The notes below the pieces were generated by a model. It did not search any database and was not told the DNA's origin. It saw nothing but the letters and a program-made list of their open reading frames with translations. Of a stretch of 37,646 bases of DNA, positions 8,449-15,375 are shown piece by piece (the stretch's first letter is position 1; every line of letters starts with the position of its first letter). Both the position numbers and the translations under genes were made by a program. The stretch spans positions 1 through 37,646 of the forward strand of contig MEOR01000046.1 in NCBI GenBank assembly GCA_001769295.1. The letters run 5' to 3'. This stretch comes from Bacteroidetes bacterium GWF2_49_14. GTDB lineage: Bacteria; Bacteroidota; Bacteroidia; Bacteroidales; UBA12481.

Positions 8449-8760
8449 TCAGGCGGATATTTCGATTCCGGTACGCAGAATTTCTTTAATCACCGGATTT
8501 GTGGAGGCGAAATCTTTTTCGTCAAATGGATGAGGCTCGACACGAGTATCAAACTTCCAGGTTAGCTTCAGCAAATTAACCTGAGTCTGGAATGGATCAG
8601 GCAATTCATTCAGGATAATTGCCAGATCAATGTCGCTGTCTTTATGGTGATTGCCACGGGCATAAGACCCATACAGGTACATCTGCTTAACGGGATACTC
8701 ATGCTGCAAAAGCAATATAAGAAACTTTCGTCCTATTTCTAAAGCTGACTTTTGATCCAT
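8449..8760 (-). CDS. MNT-type minimal nucleotidyltransferase
   Basis: A protein of 103 residues with the minimal nucleotidyltransferase signature GSYARG (about 32-37) followed by DSDIDLAI with the metal-binding Asp pair. In MNT/HEPN (MntA/HepT-like, type VII) systems the MNT protein is the antitoxin and adds AMP to the HEPN toxin. Its start overlaps the end of the HEPN gene by 22 bases (8739-8760), so both are translated from one message. The motif residues are complete, suggesting an active transferase. Confidence 0.85.
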   Translation of the reverse strand: MDQKSALEIGRKFLILLLQHEYPVKQMYLYGSYARGNHHKDSDIDLAIILNELPDPFQTQVNLLKLTWKFDTRVEPHPFDEKDFASTNPVIKEILRTGIEISA

Positions 8761-9125
8761 ATCCTTTGAACCTTAACTTTTTCAAGCCAGATTGATGTAA
8801 ACTCAGGGGTACACTTCTTTGAGAATGACTGTTTGTAATCATCATACCTAGCATTGAGATTGAAACCGGTGATCGTTGAGAAGTCGGTCTGCTGCTCGTC
8901 ATTCAAATCCATTCCCGCACTCTCTGCAATTCTCAGAAGGTTGTGGCTATAGGGATAATTTTCATCCTTCTTTGAAATGTAGTATGCCTTGAGCAGTTTC
9001 TCCACTACGAGATGACCCATGAATAATGACCACATAAAATCCCCGGAATCATACAAATGAAGCATGGTTTGGAAATCCTTGTCTGAGGAATCCTTCCAGA
9101 ATTGTATGATTTCAGCCTTGGTCAT
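8739..9125 (-). CDS. HEPN domain protein (partner of MNT)
   Basis: A four-helix HEPN-type protein of 128 residues. Helix two carries the family pattern GHLVVEKLLKAYYI and the C-terminal part the segment LNARYDDY. The frame runs further upstream, but the ATG at 9125 (MTKAEIIQFW) follows a -7 box at 9143-9150, so I start there. The RX4-6H ribonuclease motif of active HEPN toxins is not visible. The protein is therefore either a non-nuclease HEPN of the COG2250 kind or a degenerate toxin. Confidence 0.8.
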   Translation of the reverse strand: MTKAEIIQFWKDSSDKDFQTMLHLYDSGDFMWSLFMGHLVVEKLLKAYYISKKDENYPYSHNLLRIAESAGMDLNDEQQTDFSTITGFNLNARYDDYKQSFSKKCTPEFTSIWLEKVKVQRIWIKSQL

Positions 9126-9142
9126 CTTTAATCTTATTACAA

Positions 9143-9150
9143 CAAAAATA
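9143..9150 (-). promoter_or_regulatory. -7 box of the HEPN/MNT operon
   Basis: TATTTTTG on the minus strand fits TAnnTTTG, 18 bases before the HEPN ATG. No clear -33 element. Confidence 0.45.
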
Positions 9151-9297
9151 CATAAATTTCCGGCAAGTATTTGGCAACAAATTTCCAATCCTGGATGAAA
9201 CGGGACGGTTCTAAATGAATTTCAAATCCTGTAAAAAGTTGAGGATCATTTCAGTTAGGTTCATTATAAAATACTGAAAATCAGACAATTAGGGACA

Positions 9298-9397
9298 CTT
9301 GCGACCCCGGCCCTTTCAACCGATCTACCTATCAATCAGATAGATCGGTTTTGTGTTTTGGGGGAGTTGGAAAGTATTTGGCAAGTTTTGGTGGAAA
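9298..9397 (+). repeat. Diverged copy of the att-like repeat
   Basis: About 80 percent identical by eye to 5959-6057. It holds a decayed tRNA end (CTTGCGACC), a hairpin AACCGATCTA (9318-9327) with TAGATCGGTT (9341-9350), and two 11-bp-spaced direct repeats (AGTTGGAAAG at 9365, ATTTGGCAAG at 9376). It may mark the boundary of a second, older insertion between 5959 and 9397. Confidence 0.6.
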
Positions 9398-9427
9398 TCG
9401 TGCACTGCCGTCTATTTATTCCTGCGA

Positions 9428-9748
9428 CTATACCAACCGAATCTGCGGACCAGGTTTACCAGCCATGCGGGTTTTAATGGATTTGATGACTTCGGGAATC
9501 AGGGAGCTTTCTTGTTCCAGATCGTAATCATCCTGCAGCCCCAGCCAAAATTTTGCCGTTGTGCCAAAATAGGCGCTCAGCCTCAAAGCAGTATCGGCTG
9601 AAATTCTCCTGTTACCCTTGATGATCTGGGATATCCGGGTCTGAGGTATACCAATATCTTTTGATAGTCTATAGGCTGAGATGTTCATCGGGATGAGGAA
9701 CTCTTCTAACAAGATCTCTCCGGGATGTATGTTTGCGAGCTTTTCCAT
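9428..9748 (-). CDS. higA: HigA family antitoxin
   Basis: A protein of 106 residues of the HigA/VapI type. It opens with the family start LANIHPGEILLEEFLIPM, has an XRE-type helix-turn-helix at about 21-65 (SAYRLSKDIGIPQTRISQIIKG) and ends with the HigA tail AKFWLGLQDDYDLE. The ATG at 9748 is preferred over an upstream codon at 9781 because it matches the family start and leaves a 7-base gap from higB. It should bind HigB and repress the operon. A broken second copy lies at 13082-13214. Confidence 0.9.
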   Translation of the reverse strand: MEKLANIHPGEILLEEFLIPMNISAYRLSKDIGIPQTRISQIIKGNRRISADTALRLSAYFGTTAKFWLGLQDDYDLEQESSLIPEVIKSIKTRMAGKPGPQIRLV

Positions 9749-9755
9749 TGCAATT

Positions 9756-10040
9756 TTATTTATGATAATCGATAATCTCAACGTCAGTAACCTGACTTGT
9801 TTTCCATCTGAATACTATTCTCCATTGATCATTAACACGAATGCTATAAAACCCTTTCAGGTTCCCTACAAGTTTTTCTAATCGGTTTGAAGGCGGGACT
9901 TTCAGATCATGCAGCGTTTGAGCGTTGTTGAGCATCCTGAGTTTTCGCCGGGCTACCTGTTGAATTTCAATAGGCATCTTGTGTGATTGAACGCCTTTCC
10001 AAATTATTTCAGTCTCCTTTGAACCGAATGAGATGATCAT
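9756..10040 (-). CDS. higB: HigB family mRNA-interferase toxin (RelE superfamily)
   Basis: A basic protein of 94 residues. It shows the HigB pattern of N-terminal helices (KMPIEIQQVARRKLRMLN), then LVGNLKGFYSIRVNDQWRIVFRW and the terminal VEIIDYHK. Relatives cleave mRNA at the ribosome. It comes first in the operon, as usual for higBA where the toxin precedes the antitoxin. A near-consensus promoter lies 25-54 bases upstream. It looks intact. Confidence 0.9.
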   Translation of the reverse strand: MIISFGSKETEIIWKGVQSHKMPIEIQQVARRKLRMLNNAQTLHDLKVPPSNRLEKLVGNLKGFYSIRVNDQWRIVFRWKTSQVTDVEIIDYHK

Positions 10041-10064
10041 ATTAACGCATTAAGATACTAACGT

Positions 10065-10094
10065 CAAAGATAAGTAAAGTTTTAATAATACAAA
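10065..10094 (-). promoter_or_regulatory. higBA promoter
   Basis: On the minus strand TTTG (10094-10091), 18 bases, then TATCTTTG (10072-10065). This is a nearly perfect Bacteroidota promoter. Confidence 0.75.
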
Positions 10095-10109
10095 GCGGTT
10101 ATTGCATTT

Positions 10110-10270
10110 TGGAAGGAACGGATACATTGACCAGTTCCCGCCAAATGGGGTTGGCCGGTCCCTGCCGAGCTCGCCAAAAAAATATGAGTCTGAAGTTGCA
10201 AGCCTGATGGCTGCTATGTTAAAGGTGGTAAAAAAGCCCGGGAGAATTGGCTATTCTGTCGGCGTGTCCA
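10110..10270 (+). mobile_element. Miniature inverted-repeat element, copy 3
   Basis: A 161-bp element. Left end TGGAAGGAACGGATA, right end TGTCGGCGTGTCCA. Subterminal TTGACCA (10127) and TTGGCCG (10151) are 24 bp apart. The right 50 bases match copy 1 (6282-6326). It has the same length as copy 4. No gene. Confidence 0.65.
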
Positions 10271-10306
10271 GCTACAGCAAATATGGTTCCATAAACAGCC
10301 CGAAAA

Positions 10307-11323
10307 TCAATATTCGGTAATCCTGAATTTCCGCAGGACCGGTTCTTCGGCGAATTTCAGCCTTGAGGGCTGGTCGAGATACATTTTGCTTTTGATAAAG
10401 CTGGATTTGGCCGCGAGCATTCCGATTCCATTCTCGATGTTATCGTAAGGGTTGAAATTGAAATCATTGATACCGTTTCTAAATTCCATGCAAGTGTAGA
10501 AGGTTTGGTTTCCTGTCAGCAGGTCGATCCTGAAGGGGCCGAAATAGCGCCGGATTATATCTTGGCGCACTTCGAGGTTCTGGGCAAGTGTCTGGACAAT
10601 AAGCTCATACGGAACCCGGATTTCGTTGTATTTTCCATTGTAAAACACTTCACTGGTTTTCTGTACACGAAACCTCCTCGCGATGGTGGTATCCTGAAAC
10701 TGCTCCTTCAGGTCGAATGTTACATCGATTTCATTCCAGGCATCGCCCGACCACTGAATCCGCAAAGGCCATCCCGGATAGATGAAGATATCGGTCTGGG
10801 CCCTGTCTGGTGACCAGATCTGTGGCGGCTCCACAAAGGCGGTAGAGCATCTGGCCACCGGCAGGCCGGGCACCTCAACCACCAGTTTTATCTGACTGAA
10901 AAGGAGATGCTGTTCCATAATGGTCCAGGGTTCGTAAGGGTGAAAGATATCCAGAAGAAGATCTTTCTCGAATCGAAACAGCTGATACCCTCCGGGATCG
11001 AACATGCCGGGCTCCCCGTCACCGATTTCCCAAGGCCGGACGGGTATTTCTATGTTTTTTCCTGTACGGATTTCCTTCAGAGATACGCTGACCTTTACGG
11101 AATCGAACCGTAGGGAATCCCGGATTTGTGCGGTTTCAAAGGGAGGTTGCAGACCCGAAAAGACCCTGGCAACCCTGATGTAATGGACGGTGTCGTTGGA
11201 ATCGATGATCCCATAAATTACCGGCTGCGATTTGAAATTCGCCAACTGTATAGTTGGATCTTCGGTGCAGGAATTAAGACACAATCCGATGAAAACCAAA
11301 TAGTTAAATTTAAATGAATTCAT
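10307..11323 (-). CDS. DUF4249-like lipoprotein
   Basis: A protein of 338 residues with a lipoprotein signal (hydrophobic segment then LNSC, Cys19). The N-terminal strand pattern (QPVIYGIIDSNDTVHYIRVARVFSG) and the C-terminal stretch NPYDNIENGIGMLAAKSS resemble the DUF4249 family of Bacteroidota surface or periplasmic proteins. These often follow a TonB-dependent receptor, but none is present here, so the gene is an orphan between a miniature element and the hip module. No catalytic motif is seen. The family call is moderate, the lipoprotein call good. Confidence 0.65.
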   Translation of the reverse strand: MNSFKFNYLVFIGLCLNSCTEDPTIQLANFKSQPVIYGIIDSNDTVHYIRVARVFSGLQPPFETAQIRDSLRFDSVKVSVSLKEIRTGKNIEIPVRPWEIGDGEPGMFDPGGYQLFRFEKDLLLDIFHPYEPWTIMEQHLLFSQIKLVVEVPGLPVARCSTAFVEPPQIWSPDRAQTDIFIYPGWPLRIQWSGDAWNEIDVTFDLKEQFQDTTIARRFRVQKTSEVFYNGKYNEIRVPYELIVQTLAQNLEVRQDIIRRYFGPFRIDLLTGNQTFYTCMEFRNGINDFNFNPYDNIENGIGMLAAKSSFIKSKMYLDQPSRLKFAEEPVLRKFRITEY

Positions 11324-11472
11324 CTTCAGGGCACTAGTGTTCAGTAAAAATAATTAAAAATTTAGTGACGGCGACAGATGTACTTGCGTAGGACCTGTGC
11401 GCCTCTAACCTCCATCCCTTCTCGATCGACGTCATCCCCCCCGAGCCCTGCAGTGACCGGGCTTTTGGGAAT

Positions 11473-12459
11473 TCAGGATTGGGTTAGTTTCTTTAACCTG
11501 GTTAGATAAGCCTGCCAATAATTGCGCTGGATTTTTTCACTAAGAAATGACGCCTTCACCAGGGAGGAGACCCCGGCTGTTTCCGAGGTTAGCAGCATAA
11601 AAATATCATTCACCTGCTTTTCGCTTAACCCGGCATGATGTGCCAGGGTTTCGAATTGCTGCCTTACCTTACCCCCTGCCAGATTTCCAGGCAACAGCCC
11701 GGCCTCCAAAGCAAAATCTTTATCCTCTATATGGATCCGGCTATTCAGTAAATCATAGGCTGGACTCAACCGAAAATCACCCAGAGGTGTTTCAATCAAG
11801 GAAAAGTTTTTGAAATGTGCATCTCCATTGGAAAACAGGTAATTGAATGCCAATAGCTTAAATAATTTCGGAGCTTCCAATCGGTAAGCCGGTAAATGGA
11901 TTCTCATCAATTCAAACAGCTCCAAATAATTACCCTGATATTTATAGTGCTCACCATGGGTTTGTGGTGTTCTGCCGGCTAAAGAAGCAAAGTCCTCCTG
12001 AGCCCGCTTGCTTCCATCTTCTTTTACGTCAAATCGTTTGGTAAGGTAGGCAGCGTCTCCGTTTTTAAAAAAGATCAGTGCATTCTCAGCTGTTTCCAAC
12101 TTAAAGACTTGACGGGCTATCTGCATCGTCAGGTGCTCATTCGCCGGCATTTCACCGGCATTTTTCCCGGCACCGGGAATGGGCTTTAAGATGTAGGTTC
12201 CCTGTTCCCCTTCCCTGATGAGGCGGAGTTTGTTCTTTACCAATAGCATGGAAAATTTTTCCTGCACGCCGGAGATAGATATGTATTTTCGGTTTTCGCT
12301 AAACTGATCATCCGTCTCCTCATTGGTTGCGGGGGAGCTGTAGGGTAAAATGTGGTGCACCCGGTGTCCGTTGAAAACCCTGTTTAAACAAGTGGTGCTG
12401 TAAGTACTGCAACCTTCCTTCAGTGTCCCCGGGCAATATCGTATTTCTGGCACACTCAT
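11473..12459 (-). CDS. hipT: HipT-like Ser/Thr kinase toxin (core of split HipA)
   Basis: A protein of 328 residues comprising the HipA kinase core without the N-terminal subdomain. Visible features: Cys9, Cys17 and Cys24 at the start, the glycine-rich loop ISGVQEKFSM (62-71) preceded by Ser so that an SIS motif forms (Ser61, Ser63), YLTKRFD (about 138-144), the catalytic loop NGDAHFKN (Asp213, Asn218) and the metal-binding SPAYDLL (Asp236). HipA kinases phosphorylate aminoacyl-tRNA synthetases; E. coli HipT targets TrpRS. Its start overlaps the hipS stop by 4 bases. All kinase residues seem present, so the toxin is probably active. Target unknown. Confidence 0.85.
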   Translation of the reverse strand: MSVPEIRYCPGTLKEGCSTYSTTCLNRVFNGHRVHHILPYSSPATNEETDDQFSENRKYISISGVQEKFSMLLVKNKLRLIREGEQGTYILKPIPGAGKNAGEMPANEHLTMQIARQVFKLETAENALIFFKNGDAAYLTKRFDVKEDGSKRAQEDFASLAGRTPQTHGEHYKYQGNYLELFELMRIHLPAYRLEAPKLFKLLAFNYLFSNGDAHFKNFSLIETPLGDFRLSPAYDLLNSRIHIEDKDFALEAGLLPGNLAGGKVRQQFETLAHHAGLSEKQVNDIFMLLTSETAGVSSLVKASFLSEKIQRNYWQAYLTRLKKLTQS

Positions 12460-12788
12460 TTTCCTGGTTCTGTTTTTATGACTTTTACGGCTCCGATGGT
12501 ATCATTTTTAGCGGTTGTCAATAGCAAGCCGAAATGGTCATCCGGATCAATCCTCATCATTTTGCAAACAGTCATCTTATTGGATCCTTCAGGAAGCATG
12601 TGGAAGAAAAATGGGAATAGACTGGGGGAGTGGTATTCCTGCTTCGATTTAGGCAGATTTAAACAGATACCGGGCTTGCTGCTATCCGTCATCCAGGCAT
12701 CGTGATACCGGAAGGAAAACGATCCATCATCCTGTTGAGCCAGCAGTCCCGCTTCCTGGTCTTTATATAAAATGCCAGCACTTCTCAT
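12456..12788 (-). CDS. hipS: HipS-like protein (HipA N-terminal subdomain as separate gene)
   Basis: A protein of 110 residues equal to the HipA N-terminal subdomain 1. It carries GILYKDQEAGLLAQ, then FSFRYHDAWM, and FPFFFHMLPEGSNK near the middle, which corresponds to the FxxLLPEG motif of HipA. In the E. coli HipBST system the matching small protein HipS is the antitoxin that occupies the kinase, while HipB boosts binding and represses. It overlaps both neighbours by 4 bases, so the three proteins should be made in step. Confidence 0.85.
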   Translation of the reverse strand: MRSAGILYKDQEAGLLAQQDDGSFSFRYHDAWMTDSSKPGICLNLPKSKQEYHSPSLFPFFFHMLPEGSNKMTVCKMMRIDPDDHFGLLLTTAKNDTIGAVKVIKTEPGK

Positions 12789-13006
12789 TTATTCTCCTGT
12801 GTCTTTCTGATTTGCAGACTGATTTCCATCCCCAGCACATCGGCCAGCTTTTGAAGGGTTTCCAGGGTGGGATTACCTTTTCCGCTTTCCAGCTGTTTCA
12901 AAGTTCTTAATCCTACTCCGGCCAGCTCCGCAAGGGTTTCTTGCGTTACCCGCATCATTTCCCTGCGTTCCTTAAAGGTCTGTATTAGCTTCCCAGAGTG
13001 CATCAT
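12785..13006 (-). CDS. hipB: HipB-like XRE transcriptional regulator
   Basis: A protein of 73 residues that is almost wholly an XRE helix-turn-helix: FKERREMMRVTQETLAELAG followed by VGLRTLKQLESGKGNPTLET and LQKLADVLGMEI. The short tail (ISLQIRKTQENK) forms the usual dimer strand. First gene of the three-gene module; its promoter spacer contains a palindrome that is a natural operator candidate. Confidence 0.88.
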   Translation of the reverse strand: MMHSGKLIQTFKERREMMRVTQETLAELAGVGLRTLKQLESGKGNPTLETLQKLADVLGMEISLQIRKTQENK

Positions 13007-13022
13007 ACTGCTCTTATTTGTG

Positions 13023-13051
13023 CAAATATACGTCTATTTTGTAAAATACAA
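13023..13051 (-). promoter_or_regulatory. hip promoter with embedded operator-like palindrome
   Basis: On the minus strand TTG (13051-13049), 18 bases, then TATATTTG (13030-13023). The spacer is filled by TATTTT-GT-AAAATA (13035-13048), a perfect 6-bp-arm inverted repeat. A repressor bound there would block RNA polymerase, so HipB autoregulation is the simplest reading. Confidence 0.7.
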
Positions 13052-13081
13052 TCAAAAAGGGCAGTAAAGTGCATAAATAAA

Positions 13082-13214
13082 CTATACACCCGAATCTGGG
13101 AAACAGATTTACCAGCCATGCGGTTCCTGATAGATTTGATCACATCAGGAATCAGGGAACTTTCTTGTTCCAGATCATAATCATCCTGAAGTCCCAGCCA
13201 GAACTTTGCCGATG
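13082..13214 (-). pseudogene. higA C-terminal fragment
   Basis: The DNA closely matches the 3' part of the intact higA (9428 onward). The fragment encodes AKFWLGLQDDYDLEQESSLI and the following PDVIKSIRNRMAGK. A one-base loss near the end changes the frame before the stop. The 5' part (helix-turn-helix) is missing: homology stops exactly where the miniature element copy 4 begins (13215). No higB accompanies it. A relic of a second higBA-like module. Confidence 0.8.
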
Positions 13215-13375
13215 TGGAAAAAACGGACATGTTGACCACACCCAGCCGAATGAAATTGACCAATCCCTGCCGAGTTGATTAAACCATCCTCCATTTGCAG
13301 TTGTAAGCCTGATGGCTAATATGATCCAGTTGATCAGCGACAGCCGGAGTCTGGTCAAAATGACCGTTTTCTCCA
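13215..13375 (+). mobile_element. Miniature inverted-repeat element, copy 4
   Basis: A 161-bp element with the clearest termini: TGGAAAAAACGGACA (13215-13229) and TGACCGTTTTCTCCA (13361-13375) match as inverted repeats at 13 of 15 positions. TTGACCA repeats at 13232 and 13256 are 24 bp apart, and an inverse TTGACCA lies near the right end. It abuts the truncated higA on the left and the operator array of fic on the right. No flanking target duplication is evident. Confidence 0.75.
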
Positions 13376-13381
13376 TAGATA

Positions 13382-13468
13382 TACTAAATATGGTACTGAT
13401 ATAAATACTAAAAATAGTACATTTGCAAATACGAAATATAATACAGATGTATTTACTAAAAATAATAC
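13382..13468 (+). repeat. Four 15-bp palindromic repeats at exact 24-bp spacing
   Basis: Copies at 13382-13396 (TACTAAATATGGTAC), 13406-13420 (TACTAAAAATAGTAC), 13430-13444 (TACGAAATATAATAC) and 13454-13468 (TACTAAAAATAATAC). Starts are 24 bp apart each time, leaving 9-bp spacers without similarity. Each copy is an imperfect palindrome (TACTA...TAGTA). A -7-like TACATTTG (13417-13424) overlaps the end of copy 2. The array ends 46 bases before the fic start, so it looks like a cooperative operator rather than CRISPR. Confidence 0.8.
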
Positions 13469-13514
13469 AGGGGACAATACTTAATTATCTAACTTTTACT
13501 ACAAAGGAATTGTA

Positions 13515-14596
13515 ATGGCAACACCATCAGAGAAATTAGCACAAGCTCTTTATGAACTTCAGAAGTTGCAGAAAGATAGAAATGTTGCTGTTATAAAGGC
13601 ATCGGACCTAAAAACCACTCATAAGCAACTTTTAAAAGCGAACGGCTTTATCAAGGACGTTATCAAAGGGTGGTATATTTCGACCCGTCCCGATGAGAAA
13701 AAGGGTGATACAACATCATGGGTTATGTCTTTTTGGGATTTTGCTTCAATGTATCTGAACGAACGTTTTGAGGAGGGATGGTGTCTTTCGCCCGACCAAT
13801 CGTTATCACTTCATTGTGGGAACAGGATTATTCCAAAGCAGCTTCTTGTGCGTTCTCCAAAAGCAAATAACAATATCGTACAGCTTTTACACGGAACTTC
13901 TATTCTTGATTACAAACTTGATATCCCTGCAAATAATTCCAGGGTTAATCTAAACGGACTACAGGTTTATTCTCTTGAATCCGGATTGATTGCCGTTGGA
14001 ACGGATTTTTATACCCGCCATGCTATTGATGCCCGAACGTGCCTGGCCATGGTCAAAGATGCATCGTTGTTATTGGAAAAGCTATTGGAAGGTGGCCACA
14101 GTGTGATTGCCGGACGTTTGGCCGGGGCTTTTCGGAATATCGGGAATGACAGAATTGTCGATAATATTCTTAAAACCATGAAATCAGCCGGATATAATGT
14201 TCGGGAGGCAGACCCTTTCACCGAACGACTGCCGGAACAGATTCTCTCAGGTCGGGAGACTTCGCCGTATGTCACTCAGACTGGTATCGGGAATTGTTTG
14301 CCCCCAACGTTGCCGTTGGGCTTGTAAAACCGGATGATTTAGCTGGGTATAGAAACAGCCAAGTCTATATCAAAGGTTCAATGCACACGCCGCTTAATCA
14401 CGAAGTGGTGCGTGATGCCATTCCCGCATTATTTGAATTGATACGAAGTGAAGACGATGCGGGAGTTCGGGCAGTCTTGGGGCATTTTATCTTCGTTTAC
14501 ATCCACCCCTATGTGGATGGCAACGCTCGTATCGGACGTTTTCTGAAAGCAAGAATCCTTTATTTGTGGAAACGCCGACAAAAAACCGAAGTGTAG
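13515..14596 (+). pseudogene. Fic family protein with AbiEi-like N-terminus, frameshifted and truncated
   Basis: The first part (13515-14279) encodes about 255 residues with an AbiEi-like winged helix (KQLLKANGFIKDVIKGWYIS). Reading then shifts by one missing base near 14279: SPYVTQ continues as DWYRELFAPNVAVGLVKPDD in the other frame. The Fic core follows, with HPYVDGNARIGR instead of the usual HPFxDGNGRxGR. Soon after, at about 14567, the frame runs into an end of the miniature element and stops at 14596, so the last helices of the Fic domain are lost. Fic enzymes transfer AMP to proteins. This copy is probably dead, unless the shift is a sequencing error; the truncation would remain. Confidence 0.8.
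14567..14588 (-). mobile_element. Miniature element end, copy 5 (fragment)
   Basis: TGGAAACGCCGACA followed by AAAAAACC matches the end of copy 6 at 15415 (one substitution, one A fewer). It interrupts the fic coding sequence. The other end of this copy is not identifiable. Confidence 0.5.
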
Positions 14597-14697
14597 TTGG
14601 TCGGATGGATACTGTGAATCATGTAAATCTTTTTTGTAATTGTATAACTTTTTCCACCCTGATGGGAATCATCTTTGTAAGGTATTTGAATATCAGT

Positions 14698-15096
14698 ATG
14701 GAAACTCAAAAGACAAAAACCAAACCTTTCCTTCATAACATCAGTAAGTCGCTAACTGCCTCATTAATGGCTTTTGATTTGCCGATCCTGATTGAAAGGA
14801 TGAAACACACGCCAACCTGGACCATAGAGGAGCTTCATGCAGAGGTCCTTTTTAAAAGCCATGTCAGGCAGATCGTGCTTACTGCATTGCGGGCAGGTAC
14901 TGAAATCGAATCCTATCAGTCAGACAGTTCAGTTACTCTTCAGGTTATTGAGGGGAAAATTAAAATTCATACCCGGAACGGATCCATAACCCTTGGGCAG
15001 GGTAAAATGCTGTTAATTAAGGAGAAAATGAAGTATAGCCTGACAACCGGGGAAGATACCGTGCTTCTTTTAACGATAGTAAAAGATACATTGTAA
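14698..15096 (+). CDS. Cupin-fold protein lacking the metal histidines
   Basis: A protein of 132 residues. The second half (about 60-130) has the strand pattern of a single cupin barrel (LRAGTEIESYQSDSSVTLQVIEGKIKIHTRNGSITLGQGKMLLI). The HxH pair of cupin motif 1 is absent, so it may bind no metal. The first half is helical and includes a segment like FDLPILIERMKHTPTWTIEELH. The open frame extends upstream to 14566, but that part lies in the fic/element junction; the ATG at 14698 is the likely start. Related small cupins occur in Bacteroidota; function unknown. Confidence 0.75.
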   Translation: METQKTKTKPFLHNISKSLTASLMAFDLPILIERMKHTPTWTIEELHAEVLFKSHVRQIVLTALRAGTEIESYQSDSSVTLQVIEGKIKIHTRNGSITLGQGKMLLIKEKMKYSLTTGEDTVLLLTIVKDTL

Positions 15097-15180
15097 CTTC
15101 GGGTCAGGACCGGGGAAAGTAGTGGATATCGGCAAATTTTCTGAAAAAATCATTTCAAATCATACGGAAAGGGCGTTATT

Positions 15181-15375
15181 ATGAACATGAAAAGAATATT
15201 TGGAGGGATACTTACTGTCCTTGGAACAGGTGGCCTTATTTATGCTGCGGTTTTATTTGTCAAAAACACCGATGGGGAAGGTAATGTCAAAGCACTTATC
15301 ATTTACGGTATAATCGGGCTTATATTCTTCATCGCCGGCATTGGCTTAATACGGACTACAAAAGACGAATCATAA
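15181..15375 (+). CDS. Small two-TM membrane protein
   Basis: 64 residues with two hydrophobic segments (about 5-26 and 38-57) separated by a charged loop KNTDGEGNVK. A purine-rich GGAAAGGG lies about 10 bases before the ATG. It sits 84 bases after the cupin gene on the same strand and is followed at once by a hairpin. No function can be given. Confidence 0.65.
   Translation: MNMKRIFGGILTVLGTGGLIYAAVLFVKNTDGEGNVKALIIYGIIGLIFFIAGIGLIRTTKDES

Noticed and set aside
9353-9601. Plus-strand frame across higA
   Set aside because: A shadow of the higA gene on the opposite strand, with no supporting start signals.
10102-10320. Open frame of about 72 codons on the plus strand
   Set aside because: It lies almost wholly inside element copy 3 and shows no family pattern.
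13003-13263. An 86-codon frame containing the HigA tail as a real gene
   Set aside because: Its N-terminal part is element sequence and its C-terminal part is frameshifted read-through; only the central portion is HigA.
13382-13468. Possible CRISPR array
   Set aside because: Repeats are only 15 bp with constant 9-bp spacers and vary between copies; there are no cas genes. It fits operators better.
14566-14697. Longer N-terminus for the cupin gene
   Set aside because: This part covers the fic/element junction and is not cupin-like; the ATG at 14698 gives a sensible protein.
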